A stretch of 64,000 bases of DNA from Corynebacterium aquilae DSM 44791 (GTDB taxonomy: Bacteria > Actinomycetota > Actinomycetes > Mycobacteriales > Mycobacteriaceae). Numbering within the stretch: position 1 is the first letter of the stretch; every line of letters starts with the position of its first letter. The translations under genes were made by a program, and so were the position numbers. Below the pieces are notes generated by a model. The model ran no database searches and had not been told where the DNA came from. It saw nothing but the letters and a program-made list of their open reading frames with translations. Location: positions 395,992 to 459,991 of the forward strand of contig NZ_CP009245.1 in the NCBI RefSeq assembly GCF_001941445.1, read 5' to 3'. Shown here one piece after another: positions 32,478-41,538 of this stretch.

Positions 32478-34211
32478 ATGACCGAGAACGCCTCACACAT
32501 GCCAGCGCCTGAGCAATCAGGACGCAAGGGGAAAAAGAAGGGCGTCATCATCACCCTGATTGCTCTTGCCGTCGTCGCTGCGCTGGCACTCGGAGGCTTC
32601 AGCGCTTATCGGATGGTCTTCGGATCCGACGATGTGGTCGCCTTGAACGCCGCCGACTACCAAATGATGGATAAACAGGATGTCACCACCCGTGTTCCCG
32701 TCAACGGCACCGTCGAGGCCGGCCGAAACATCACCCTATTCACCCACCTGACAGGCCCCGTCGAGGCGCTCAACGTCAAGGTCGGCGAACGAGTCAATGT
32801 CGGCCAGGAAATTGCCCGCATCGATGTGTCCAACCTGGAAAACGATCTGCAGGCCAAACTCGCACAAGACGCCCAGTCCATGGCGACCTCACTCGCCGCA
32901 GTAGAGGATGCCCAGCGCCAGCGCAACCAGCTCCAGCAACAGATCGACCAGGGGCTCAACGATCAGCTCAATGGGGCACAAAACGCGCTGCGCGCCGCCG
33001 ATGAGGCCTACCAGGCGGCGCAGGCCGACTTCGAATTTAAGAAGAACCGCACCGCCGCAGGACGAAACGAACAACTCGTCGCCCAAGCCAACGCCATCCA
33101 GCAGGCTCGCAACGGGCTGCTGGGCGCAGCACTGGGGGTGGCCCGTACTACCGTCGGGGCAACGGACACCGCGATCCAAGCCATCGACCCCAGCGTGCCC
33201 AACCCAGCCAGCCCGGTAGTTCCCGCCAACGACGCGCTGAACACCCTGGACTCCATGAACAACTTCGATTCTGCGCTCAACGCCTTGAATCAACAGCAGG
33301 CCGCCTACAACGATGCGTTGGGAACCGTCTCCAAGGAATTGGCCGACTCCCAGCGCCAGGTCGCACAGGCCTTCGAGGCGAAAAAAGACGCCGCGACCGC
33401 GCTGAACGCAGCCCAACTAGCCGTTAACCAGCAGCTGCAAACCGCCAACGATGCAGTGACCCGCGCGGAACGCGATGCCAACATCAGCCGCTCGGCAACT
33501 GGCCAGGGAATGGAGCAGTTGCGCGCGGACATCAACAACGCGATCGTGAATGCGCCCTTTGCCGGTGTGGTGACCGCCGTGGTTGCAGAGCAAGGCAAAC
33601 CCGCCACCGGCTCCTTGGTCACCATCGCCGACGATTCCCAACTGATCCTGCGCACTGAGGTCAAAGAAAACGACATCGACAAGATCAAAGTCGGTCAGGA
33701 AGTCACCTTCACCACCCCGGCTACCGGTAAGAAAGAATTTACCGGCACCGTGAAGGTGGTGTCCCCAGTGGCCGCAGACCTCGCCCCGGCAGCTGCCGAC
33801 GGTGCATCTTCCGCCGGTAGCAACGCCAGCGGCAACAAGAAAGCCACCTTCCCCGTCGAAATCGCCGTCACCGGCAAACGCGAAGGCCTGCGACTCGGCT
33901 CCAATGCCAAAATCAAGATCGTCACCTTCAAGATTCCGCAGGCACTGTCCGTACCGCGGGAAGCAGTCGTTGAAGAAAACGGCAAGCAGAAGCTGTATGT
34001 CGCCCGCAAAAACGGTGACGTGTACACCGTCGAAGCGGTAGACGTGCAGCTCGGCGAAGGCACCGACTACGAAGTCACCATCACCAAGGGAGTCAAGCCC
34101 GGTGACGCCGTCATCACCCAGAAAACCCGAGGCGAACAGCTCGTCGGCAAGCAGGTCACCCTCCAGCAGGATGAAAAGGCTAGCGAAGCCCCGACTAAGG
34201 ACGCGTCCTAA
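32478..34211 (+). CDS. MacA/HlyD-type membrane fusion protein
   Basis: A 577-residue adaptor. A short cytoplasmic start and one membrane helix (about residues 22-45) lead to an extracytoplasmic body: a biotinyl-lipoyl-like half (PVEALNVKVGERVNVGQEIARID), a long alanine/glutamine-rich coiled coil (about 115-360), the second lipoyl half (VNAPFAGVVTAVVAEQGKPATGS) and beta-barrel/membrane-proximal domains to the end. It partners the ABC ATPase and permease that follow. In a mycolate-bearing cell it may bridge to the outer layer. Its stop overlaps the ATPase start. Confidence 0.9.
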   Translation: MTENASHMPAPEQSGRKGKKKGVIITLIALAVVAALALGGFSAYRMVFGSDDVVALNAADYQMMDKQDVTTRVPVNGTVEAGRNITLFTHLTGPVEALNVKVGERVNVGQEIARIDVSNLENDLQAKLAQDAQSMATSLAAVEDAQRQRNQLQQQIDQGLNDQLNGAQNALRAADEAYQAAQADFEFKKNRTAAGRNEQLVAQANAIQQARNGLLGAALGVARTTVGATDTAIQAIDPSVPNPASPVVPANDALNTLDSMNNFDSALNALNQQQAAYNDALGTVSKELADSQRQVAQAFEAKKDAATALNAAQLAVNQQLQTANDAVTRAERDANISRSATGQGMEQLRADINNAIVNAPFAGVVTAVVAEQGKPATGSLVTIADDSQLILRTEVKENDIDKIKVGQEVTFTTPATGKKEFTGTVKVVSPVAADLAPAAADGASSAGSNASGNKKATFPVEIAVTGKREGLRLGSNAKIKIVTFKIPQALSVPREAVVEENGKQKLYVARKNGDVYTVEAVDVQLGEGTDYEVTITKGVKPGDAVITQKTRGEQLVGKQVTLQQDEKASEAPTKDAS

Positions 34212-34972
34212 TGGGTATCAGAGGCATCATGCCGCCCGAGTCCGAACTCGAACTACCCCTGGTCCACATGCGAGGGATCCGCAAAACCTACAACCCCGGC
34301 ACCGAGGCTGAAATCGTGGTGCTCCCGGGCGTGGATCTCGACGTTGCAGAAGGGGAGTTCGTCTCCATCGTCGGTGCTTCTGGCTGCGGCAAATCCACAC
34401 TGATGAACATCATTGGCCTGCTGGACAGGCCCAATGAAGGCATCTACTTCTTCGACCGCCGCAATATCCTGCGTGCCGATGATGATGCGCTGGCGCACTA
34501 CCGCAGCCAGCAGATCGGATTCGTCTTCCAGAACTTCAACCTGATTGGTCGCATCGACGCCATGAAAAACGTGGAGATGCCCATGATGTACGCCGGCATC
34601 AGCGCCCGAGAGCGCAAACAGCGCGCCGAGGAACTCCTCGACATGGTCGGGATGGCGGAACGTCGAAACCACAAACCAAGCGAACTTTCCGGCGGCCAGA
34701 AGCAGCGCGTGGCGATTGCTCGCGCACTGGCCAACGAACCGAAACTCATCCTCGCCGATGAGCCCACCGGTGCGCTGGACTCGGCCACAGGACGCATGGT
34801 GATGGACCTGTTCCACAATCTCAACACCGAACACGGGCGCACCATCTTGTTTATTACCCACAACGCAGAACTCGCGGAAGAAACCTCCCGCGTCGTGACC
34901 ATGAGTGACGGCCAAGTGGACGGTGCAACTATCCCCGCAGTCGACGCGATGCTCGCAGCCCAAGGAAAGTGA
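34211..34972 (+). CDS. MacB/LolD-type ABC transporter ATPase
   Basis: A 253-residue ATPase with Walker A GASGCGKST (about residues 57-65), signature LSGGQKQRVAIARAL, Walker B LILADEPTGALD and switch histidine ITHNAE. The sequence between (FVFQNFNLIGRIDAMKNVEMPMMYAG) is typical of the MacB/LolD/FtsE branch, which drives periplasmic export or peptide/lipoprotein movement rather than classic import. Coupled to the adaptor upstream; the permease follows after 12 bases with a GAGGTAG ribosome binding site. Confidence 0.94.
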   Translation: MGIRGIMPPESELELPLVHMRGIRKTYNPGTEAEIVVLPGVDLDVAEGEFVSIVGASGCGKSTLMNIIGLLDRPNEGIYFFDRRNILRADDDALAHYRSQQIGFVFQNFNLIGRIDAMKNVEMPMMYAGISARERKQRAEELLDMVGMAERRNHKPSELSGGQKQRVAIARALANEPKLILADEPTGALDSATGRMVMDLFHNLNTEHGRTILFITHNAELAEETSRVVTMSDGQVDGATIPAVDAMLAAQGK

Positions 34973-34984
34973 GGTAGAACCACC

Positions 34985-36286
34985 ATGAATTTCATGGAAG
35001 CGCTCAGCCTCGCCGGAGGTAGCCTGCGCAACAACAAGATGCGATCTTTGCTGACCCTGCTGGGCGTCATCATTGGGATCGCGGCCGTGATTGCGATTTT
35101 GACCCTGGGTTCTGCTTTGCAGAAGCAGACCATGGGCGCCTTCGAGGGCGCCGGTGCGACAGATCTCCAGCTGCAGGTCGTGGCGCGCGACAACAGTGGT
35201 GAGGAAGAAGAAGGCGTGGGTGACGCCGCTGAGGCCTTTGGTGCCAGCGCCGTCATCGACGACGATTCCAAGTTCACCCCGGACGATGTGGAGCAGTTAC
35301 GCGAAGCCTACGGCGATCGTCTGGCCGGTATCTCCATTAGCGGCGATGGTTACGTCCCCTCGCAGGTGACCCGACTGGACGACAACGATGTTCCGGAAGG
35401 CAAAGCCTCCACGGTCTACCTGGAAAGCTATAACACCGACGGCCTGCGGATGAACGGCGACGACATCGCCTACGGTCGTGGCTACACCGAACAAGAAGTG
35501 GAAAGCAACGCCATGGTGGCGGTCGCCAACTACGCCTTGGTCGACAAGATGTTCAACGGGGATCCTGCATCCGCGTTGGGTAAGTCGGTGCAGGTGGAAA
35601 CTGAATCGGGCGATTTCGACTTCCAGATCATCGGTGTACAGAAGAAGCCTGAATCGATCGTGTTGGATGGTTTCGCGAACCTGAACCTGGTGATTCCCTA
35701 CACCACGGCCGCTGAGATGAATGATCAGCCGCTGGTGTTTGGCACCGTGTCTATCCGCCCGAAGTCGGGTGAGGACAAGGAAGTTCTGATCAAGCAGATT
35801 CAGGGCTGGCTCGACAAGCACTGGGCGGACGATGAAGCAGCCCGGGTGAAGATCACTGACTTCTCCAAGCAGTTGGAGAGCTTCACCAAGGTGCTGGGCG
35901 CGATCTCCATGGTGATCTCCTCGATCGCAGGTATCTCCCTGTTGGTCGGTGGCATCGGCATCATGAACATCATGCTGGTGACAGTGACTGAGCGCACCCG
36001 CGAGATCGGTATCCGCAAGGCACTGGGTGCTACCCGTGGTGCCATTCGTCTGCAGTTCGTGATTGAGGCGATGATGGTTTGCTTGTTGGGCGGCATCATC
36101 GGTGTGCTGCTGGGCGGCGGGGTCGGAATGGTCGGCGCCAAACTCATGGGGCATATGGTGTGGCCGCCTATAACGGGCGTGCTGTTCTCTCTGGGCTTTT
36201 CTCTTGCGATTGGTTTGTTCTTCGGGTTCTACCCGGCAAACAAGGCCGCAAAGATGGACCCCATCGAGGCGCTGCGTCACGAATAA
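34985..36286 (+). CDS. MacB-type ABC permease (FtsX/MacB_PCD family)
   Basis: A 433-residue permease. First membrane helix at about residues 20-42 (MRSLLTLLGVIIGIAAVIAIL), then a large extracytoplasmic domain (about 45-300), and three helices at the end (SMVISSIAGISLLVGGIGIMNIML, MVCLLGGIIGVLLGGG, LFSLGFSLAIGLFFGFYPA). The coupling-helix motif TERTREIGIRKALGATRGAI is diagnostic. With the adaptor and ATPase it forms a complete exporter for an unknown peptide, lipid or drug. Confidence 0.94.
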   Translation: MNFMEALSLAGGSLRNNKMRSLLTLLGVIIGIAAVIAILTLGSALQKQTMGAFEGAGATDLQLQVVARDNSGEEEEGVGDAAEAFGASAVIDDDSKFTPDDVEQLREAYGDRLAGISISGDGYVPSQVTRLDDNDVPEGKASTVYLESYNTDGLRMNGDDIAYGRGYTEQEVESNAMVAVANYALVDKMFNGDPASALGKSVQVETESGDFDFQIIGVQKKPESIVLDGFANLNLVIPYTTAAEMNDQPLVFGTVSIRPKSGEDKEVLIKQIQGWLDKHWADDEAARVKITDFSKQLESFTKVLGAISMVISSIAGISLLVGGIGIMNIMLVTVTERTREIGIRKALGATRGAIRLQFVIEAMMVCLLGGIIGVLLGGGVGMVGAKLMGHMVWPPITGVLFSLGFSLAIGLFFGFYPANKAAKMDPIEALRHE

Positions 36287-36320
36287 CGTTGGTGCACCCC
36301 GTGCCCTACAAGCAGCCCCC

Positions 36321-36356
36321 ACAGCCCGTAGCCAATTGGTTGCGGGCTGTCGGTTT
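36321..36356 (+). terminator. terminator after the MacAB-like operon
   Basis: ACAGCCCG...GCCAA pairs with TTGGTTGCGGGCTGT (36321-36335 and 36336-36350, two imperfect positions), followed by CGGTTTGTGT. Confidence 0.65.
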
Positions 36357-36515
36357 GTGTGAGGGGGTGTGCGACGTGACTCGGGGTAGCCTTGGGCAGT
36401 CGGGGTCACACTTTGTTGCGAAGCCTTGTTTTTCCTTCTGCCTGCAGGTTTCACCTAAATGGGGGTAGTTTCCCTTTCCGTACAAGATCGATTTCTGCAT
36501 GGGAAATAGCAGGAT

Positions 36516-36532
36516 AATCGCATAAAGCGATT
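36516..36532 (+). promoter_or_regulatory. candidate operator upstream of sugar-type ABC operon
   Basis: Perfect dyad AATCGC-ATAAA-GCGATT 52 bases before the binding-protein ATG, in the right place for a LacI- or GntR-type repressor; no regulator gene adjoins. Confidence 0.4.
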
Positions 36533-36583
36533 GTTGGCGGCATCCAATGGCCTTGACCTTTTGGTTGCCGGTGCGTTGAATCA

Positions 36584-37621
36584 ATGAGCGTGACTGATAC
36601 GACTCATCCCACTCCCATCGCCCGCATCAGGCGCGGTCTTGGCGCAGCTTTTGCCCTTGTCGCCGCGGCAACCCTCGCTGGTTGCTCTGTGTGTTCCCCC
36701 ACTGGTGGCGCACCGGTCGCCGGTACCTCCGGTAGCAGTGCCGGCGGTGGGGTTGATACCGATCGCGCCGTTGTGGCGATGGTCAGCCATGGTGCCCCGG
36801 GCGATACTTTCTGGGATTTGGTCCGCAAGGGAGCGGAAGATGCAGCCAAGAAAGACAATATTGAGCTGCGTTATTCCTCCGACCCGCAGGCCCCGAATCA
36901 GGCAAACCTGGTGCAGTCCGCCATTGACGCGCACGTTGACGGTATTGCCGTGACCCTGCCGAATGCTCAGGCGATTGGCCCGGCGGCGAAAAATGCGGTG
37001 GATGCGGGTATCCCCGTGGTGGGTCTGAACGCCGGCATGAATGATTACGAGACCTATGGTTTGACCGGCTTTTTCGGTCAGGATGAAAAGGTCGCTGGCA
37101 CGCTCGCCGGTGAGCGCCTGCATGAAGAAGGCGCGAAGAAGGTTCTTTGTGTCATCCACGAGCAGGGCAACTCCTCCCAGGAGGCGCGTTGCGCAGGTGT
37201 GAAGGACGGCGCGAAGGCCGACACTGAAATTTTGTACGTCAATGGTCAGGAGCTGACCAGCGTGACCGCCACGATTGAGGCGAAGCTGGCGCAGGACCCC
37301 GCCATTGATTACGTGATGACGTTGGTGGCGCCCGTTGGTTTGGCTGCGACCAAGTCCGTTGGTGAGGCAGGTTCTCAAGCGAAGGTTGCGACCTTTGATA
37401 CCAATGCTGAGCTGGTGACCGCTATTAAGGATGGTCGCATCCAGTTCGCGGTTGACCAGCAGCCTTATGTGCAGGGTTATATGGCGGTTGATGCGCTGTG
37501 GCTGGCGATGCGCAACGGCTCCACCATCGGTGGTGGCCGCCCGGTGTACACCGGTCCTGCTTTTGTGGACGCCGGCAACGTTGACAAGATTGCTGATGCC
37601 GCCAAGGAAGGTTTGCGATGA
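36584..37621 (+). CDS. sugar-type ABC transporter substrate-binding lipoprotein
   Basis: A 345-residue binding protein of the RbsB-like (Peripl_BP_4) fold. The signal peptide ends in LAGC (lipid-anchor Cys at about residue 34), followed by a glycine-rich linker. Core features are VVAMVSHGAPGDTFWDLVRKGAE, DGIAVTLPNA, GIPVVGLNAGMNDY, VLCVIHEQGNSSQEARC and VATFDTNAELVTAIKDG. It should capture a sugar or polyol. The stop overlaps the permease ATG by four bases. Confidence 0.93.
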   Translation: MSVTDTTHPTPIARIRRGLGAAFALVAAATLAGCSVCSPTGGAPVAGTSGSSAGGGVDTDRAVVAMVSHGAPGDTFWDLVRKGAEDAAKKDNIELRYSSDPQAPNQANLVQSAIDAHVDGIAVTLPNAQAIGPAAKNAVDAGIPVVGLNAGMNDYETYGLTGFFGQDEKVAGTLAGERLHEEGAKKVLCVIHEQGNSSQEARCAGVKDGAKADTEILYVNGQELTSVTATIEAKLAQDPAIDYVMTLVAPVGLAATKSVGEAGSQAKVATFDTNAELVTAIKDGRIQFAVDQQPYVQGYMAVDALWLAMRNGSTIGGGRPVYTGPAFVDAGNVDKIADAAKEGLR

Positions 37622-38685
37622 GCGCATCTCGCGCAACAGCACCGGATTCCGCCCCGGTTGCTCCCGTAACGAAAGATGGCCGCGCGAAGGAACGCACCAT
37701 GTGGGGGCGCATTGTGCGCCGCCCGGAGTTGGCTTCTTTCCTCGGTGCCGTGCTCATCTTCATCCTGTTCATGATCGTCGCACCGCCGTTTAGGACCATG
37801 GACGCCATGGCGACAGTCCTGTACGCATCGTCCACCATGGGCATCATGGCTCTGGCCGTGGGCATGCTGATGATTGGCGACGAGTTCGACCTGTCCAGCG
37901 GTGTCGCTGTGACCACCACGGCGCTGGCGGCGTCCATGATCAACTACAACGGCCACTTCAATTCCTGGGTTGGCGTATTCCTGTCGTTGGTACTGGCCTT
38001 GGGCATCGGTGCCTTCAATGGTTTCCTGGTTACCCGCACAGGTATTCCGAGCTTCCTGATCACTTTGTCGGCGTTTTTGTCGCTGCAGGGTTTGAACCTG
38101 GCGATTACCAAGATGGTCGCCGGCACGGTGGCGACTCCCACCATTGCGGATATGGCTGGTTTTGAGCCTGCCCGGAAAGTGTTTGCGTCGTCTTTCAGCG
38201 TGGGCGGGGTCAACATCAAGGTCACTATTTTGTGGTGGCTGCTGTTCGTGGCGATCGCCAGCTTCGTGTTGTACAAGACTCGTTTCGGTAACTGGGTGTT
38301 CGCCGTCGGTGGCGATAAGGACGCCGCACATGCGGTGGGTGTCCCGGTGCGACGGGTCAAGATTTACCTGTTCATGTTCGTCGGTTTCGCCGCCTGGTTC
38401 GTTGGTATGCACAACCTGTTCGCCTTCGATTCCATTCAGGCGGGCCAGGGCGTGGGTAACGAGTTCTTGTACATCATTGCCGCCGTCATTGGTGGTTGTG
38501 CGCTGACCGGCGGTAAGGGCACGGCCGTGGGTACCGCTATCGGTGCTTTGATTTTCGGCATGACCAACCAGGGCATCGTCTATGCGGGCTGGAACCCGGA
38601 CTGGTTCAAGTTCTTCCTGGGCGCGATGTTGCTGTTCGCGGTGCTCACTAATAATGCGGTCGCCGCAGTGACGGAGAAGCGATAA
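37618..38685 (+). CDS. sugar-type ABC transporter permease
   Basis: A 355-residue permease of the RbsC/XylH (BPD_transp_2) family with about nine membrane helices. Typical stretches are GIMALAVGMLMIGDEFDLSSGV, LGIGAFNGFLVTRTGIPSFLITL and GNWVFAVGGDKDAAHAVGVPVRRVK (the coupling loop). It follows the binding protein directly and precedes the ATPase by two bases, forming one importer. Confidence 0.94.
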   Translation: MSASRATAPDSAPVAPVTKDGRAKERTMWGRIVRRPELASFLGAVLIFILFMIVAPPFRTMDAMATVLYASSTMGIMALAVGMLMIGDEFDLSSGVAVTTTALAASMINYNGHFNSWVGVFLSLVLALGIGAFNGFLVTRTGIPSFLITLSAFLSLQGLNLAITKMVAGTVATPTIADMAGFEPARKVFASSFSVGGVNIKVTILWWLLFVAIASFVLYKTRFGNWVFAVGGDKDAAHAVGVPVRRVKIYLFMFVGFAAWFVGMHNLFAFDSIQAGQGVGNEFLYIIAAVIGGCALTGGKGTAVGTAIGALIFGMTNQGIVYAGWNPDWFKFFLGAMLLFAVLTNNAVAAVTEKR

Positions 38686-38687
38686 CC

Positions 38688-39485
38688 ATGAGTGAGAATA
38701 CTTCGACGAACGCTGCTCCGATTGTTTCTTTGCGGGGCGTGGATAAGTCCTATGGCCATTTTGATGCGCTGAGTGATATCAACTTGGAGATCTATCCCGG
38801 AACTGTCACCTGCATCTTGGGTGACAATGGTGCGGGTAAGTCCACGTTGATCAAGATCCTGTCTGGCCTGCACCGGGCGACCCGCGGCGAGGTGCTGGTG
38901 GATGGCAAGGCACAGGTGTTTAAGGATCCGGCCGATGCGCTGAAGGCGGGTATCGCCACCGTGTATCAGGATTTGGCTGTCGTTCCGACGATGCCGGTGT
39001 GGCGTAACTTCTTCCTGGGGCAGGAGATGGTTAGCCAGCCGTTTGGCCGGTTGAAGATCAATGAGATGCGCGAGATTTGCCGCAAGCAGCTCGGTGGCTT
39101 AGGTATTGATATTCCGGATATTGATGTTCAGATCCGGCACCTATCTGGTGGCCAGCGCCAGGTGGTTGCGATTTCGCGCGCGATTTACTTCGGTGCCCGC
39201 GTGGTCATTTTGGATGAGCCGACGGCGGCGCTGGGCGTGAAGCAGTCTGGCATGGTGCTGAAGTTCGTCAACGAGGCCCGCGAGCGTGGTATCGCTGTGG
39301 TGCTCATTACGCACAATCCGCACCACGCGCACTTGGTGGGTGACCAGTTCAGCATTTTGAAGCTTGGTCGCCAGGTGCTTAACGCGCCGCGTTCTGAGGT
39401 GACTCTTGAGGAGTTGACTCAGCAGATGGCTGGCGGTGGCGAGCTGGAGACTTTGGAGCACGAGCTCAAACGCAACCAGTCGTAG
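38688..39485 (+). CDS. sugar-type ABC transporter ATPase, single domain
   Basis: A 265-residue ATPase with Walker A GDNGAGKST, signature LSGGQRQVVAISRAI, Walker B VVILDEPTAALG and switch histidine ITHNPHH. RbsA/XylG partners of such permeases usually have two fused ATPase domains of about 500 residues. This one has a single domain, like FrcA, and must dimerise. Third gene of the importer operon, ended by a strong terminator. Confidence 0.94.
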   Translation: MSENTSTNAAPIVSLRGVDKSYGHFDALSDINLEIYPGTVTCILGDNGAGKSTLIKILSGLHRATRGEVLVDGKAQVFKDPADALKAGIATVYQDLAVVPTMPVWRNFFLGQEMVSQPFGRLKINEMREICRKQLGGLGIDIPDIDVQIRHLSGGQRQVVAISRAIYFGARVVILDEPTAALGVKQSGMVLKFVNEARERGIAVVLITHNPHHAHLVGDQFSILKLGRQVLNAPRSEVTLEELTQQMAGGGELETLEHELKRNQS

Positions 39486-39498
39486 GCCTTCGTGCCGT

Positions 39499-39526
39499 GG
39501 ACCCAGGTTTTCCTGGGTCCTTTTTT
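39499..39526 (+). terminator. intrinsic terminator of the sugar-type ABC operon
   Basis: GGACCCAGG-TTTT-CCTGGGTCC followed by six T (39521-39526). The last T residues share bases with the stop codon of the convergent TetR gene. Confidence 0.93.
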
Positions 39527-40130
39527 AGTGCTGGGGTAGGGCGTTGGCTTTTTCGGCCCATGTGCTGGCGGTGTTGATGTAGCTGACAGTATCGAAGTTT
39601 TCTTGGATGGCTTTGCGCAGGATGAAGCCTTGGGCGGCGCCGGTGAATAGTGCGGCGCTGTCGGTGGCCCATGTGGGGGATGTTGGTGTGGTCTGGTTGG
39701 TGTGCTGGGCCCAGCGTTCGAGGGCTTCGGAGACGATGTCGGCGAGGTCGTCGATGAAGCGGTCGACGATGGGGCGGATGTTGTCGTCGACGACGGCTTG
39801 GCTCCATAGCTGTACGAGGGAGGGGGCTGCGGCTCCAGTGTCGAGTGCTTCGAGAAGTGAGCGCATGATGTCTGCTGGGGTTTTGATGTCGCCGCTTGTT
39901 AGGGGGGCGAGGCCTTGTTGGCGGGAGGCGATGATGGATTCTGTGACGGCTTGGAAGATGTCTGCTTTGGAGGGGAAGTAAGAGTAGATCGCGCCGGCGG
40001 ACAGGCCGGAGGCTTTGATGATCTGCGACATGGAGGTTCCGTCGTAGCCGTATTGCTGGAAGCAGGACAGTGCGGCTTGGGTGATGGTTTCGCGGCGTGC
40101 GTTGCGGTGTTCTTCACTGACTTTGGGCAT
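39525..40130 (-). CDS. TetR/AcrR-family transcriptional regulator
   Basis: A 201-residue regulator. Helix-turn-helix at about residues 10-55 (RETITQAALSCFQQYGYDGTSMSQI, then GLSAGAIYSYFPSKADIF), followed by a helical ligand-binding domain. The ATG at 40130 begins at MPKVSEEHRNARR; the frame is open further upstream but reads into the divergent promoter. It very probably represses the divergent membrane transporter, given the operator-like sequence between them. Confidence 0.92.
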   Translation of the reverse strand: MPKVSEEHRNARRETITQAALSCFQQYGYDGTSMSQIIKASGLSAGAIYSYFPSKADIFQAVTESIIASRQQGLAPLTSGDIKTPADIMRSLLEALDTGAAAPSLVQLWSQAVVDDNIRPIVDRFIDDLADIVSEALERWAQHTNQTTPTSPTWATDSAALFTGAAQGFILRKAIQENFDTVSYINTASTWAEKANALPQH

Positions 40131-40216
40131 GGTGTGTTTAAGGTTTTGTGCAGCTAGGGGTGTGTTTGGGGCGGGCTGTTGAGGGGTATCTGCGAAAGAG
40201 AATGATTGTTCTAATT

Positions 40217-40268
40217 TGACCTTAGTGTACCGCAGGTGTTTTATAAAGAACGTTCGTTCGTTTTCTTT
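40217..40268 (+). promoter_or_regulatory. promoter with TetR-type operator
   Basis: TTGACC (40217-40222) and TTATAA (40241-40246) spaced 18 bases form a likely promoter of the transporter. It is overlapped by AAAGAACGTTCGTTCG and flanking TTTTCTTT, containing the palindrome GAACGTTC, a plausible TetR-family site. Confidence 0.6.
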
Positions 40269-40280
40269 TGGAGGTTTCGC

Positions 40281-41342
40281 ATGACCCACCAGCCACCAAG
40301 CTCGCTCAAGCGCGCTATCACCATCGCCATCGCCGCATCGTTCATCGTGGGCATCATCATGCTGGCCTTCAGCTGGCCCACGCTGACCGCAAAGGTCGAA
40401 GACCTTCCCGTAGGGGTGGTGGGAAACCAGCAACAAATCGCCGCGATGCAACAGCAGGTCGACGACCGTGGGCACACCATGGTGCTGCACGAAGAGGCCG
40501 ATAGGGGAGCGGCCGTCGCCGCTATTGAACGCCGCGACGTCTACGGAGCATTGGTCTTTAATGACAACGCCGCGCCCACCATGCTGGTCTCATCGGCAGC
40601 CAACCCCCAGGTCGCGCAGATGCTCACCGGAATGGCACAGCAGATGAGTGACACCCTGACCGACAAAGCTCAAGCCGGCTTCCTGCAGCAAGTGCCCGCC
40701 ATGGCTGCTGCGGGAACCATGCCCCAAGCCCTGCCGAAAGTCACCGTTGCGGTGGAAGACGTGGTGCCCCTGAGTGCGGAGGATTCCCGCGGCACCGGCC
40801 TGGTTGCTGCATCCTTCCCGCTGGTCTTGGGCGGCATGATCGGCGCTGTGCTCATCAGCTTCCTCATCCACGGCTCCCACCGTCGTGGGCTCGCAGTCAT
40901 CTTGTACACCCTGGGCGCAGGCATTGTTCTCGACCTGATCCTCCAGGCCGGTTTCGGGGTACTGCAGGGCAATGCCCTGACCAACATGCTGGCCATTACC
41001 CTGTCCATCGGTGCCATCACCGCGGTCATCGTTGGCCTGCGCGGACTGATCGGGCCGGCGGGTATCGGTGTTGGCGCCATCCTGTTCCTTTTCATGGCCA
41101 ACCCCATCTCATCGGCCACTATGCCCAAGGAATTCATCCGCGCGCCCTTCGGCACCATCGGCCAGTACCTCCCGCCGGGAGCATCCTCCACACTCCTGCG
41201 CGACCTGAGCTACTTCCCCCACGCTGACCTGGCCACCCCCTGGGTCACCCTGGGTGCCTGGGCTGCCATCGGCCTGGCACTGATTGGACTGGCCCTTGCG
41301 CAAGAAAACAAGCGCCTGCGCGCAGCAGAGCACGTCGCCTAA
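40281..41342 (+). CDS. ABC-2/YhgE-type membrane transport protein
   Basis: A 353-residue protein of the ABC-2 permease/Pip superfamily. One helix near the N-terminus (ITIAIAASFIVGIIMLAFSW), an extracytoplasmic domain (about residues 40-180), then five C-terminal helices (SFPLVLGGMIGAVLISFLI onward). A GGAGG site lies eight bases before the ATG. These proteins export lipids, drugs or proteins, often without a dedicated ATPase gene nearby. Control by the divergent TetR regulator is inferred. Confidence 0.82.
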   Translation: MTHQPPSSLKRAITIAIAASFIVGIIMLAFSWPTLTAKVEDLPVGVVGNQQQIAAMQQQVDDRGHTMVLHEEADRGAAVAAIERRDVYGALVFNDNAAPTMLVSSAANPQVAQMLTGMAQQMSDTLTDKAQAGFLQQVPAMAAAGTMPQALPKVTVAVEDVVPLSAEDSRGTGLVAASFPLVLGGMIGAVLISFLIHGSHRRGLAVILYTLGAGIVLDLILQAGFGVLQGNALTNMLAITLSIGAITAVIVGLRGLIGPAGIGVGAILFLFMANPISSATMPKEFIRAPFGTIGQYLPPGASSTLLRDLSYFPHADLATPWVTLGAWAAIGLALIGLALAQENKRLRAAEHVA

Positions 41343-41353
41343 GTGCTCTCGTC

Positions 41354-41405
41354 AAAAGCAGCTGTCGGGCCGCCAGGTACTGGTTTGGCTCGTCAGCAGC
41401 TTTTT
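41354..41405 (+). terminator. terminator after the ABC-2-type gene
   Basis: An 18-base stem with three mismatches beginning AAAAGC and ending GCTTTT, running into TTTTT. Confidence 0.65.
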
Positions 41406-41538
41406 ATGCTGCGCACCTGATACGTCGCAGCTGGCTGGTCGTTGATAAGGTCAAAACGGTTTTGACCATCGGCTCTGACACCAGTGATGGTCGCGTCTTT
41501 TCCGGCAAAGTCCCCTTCGCCCCAGCATCGAAAGCACC

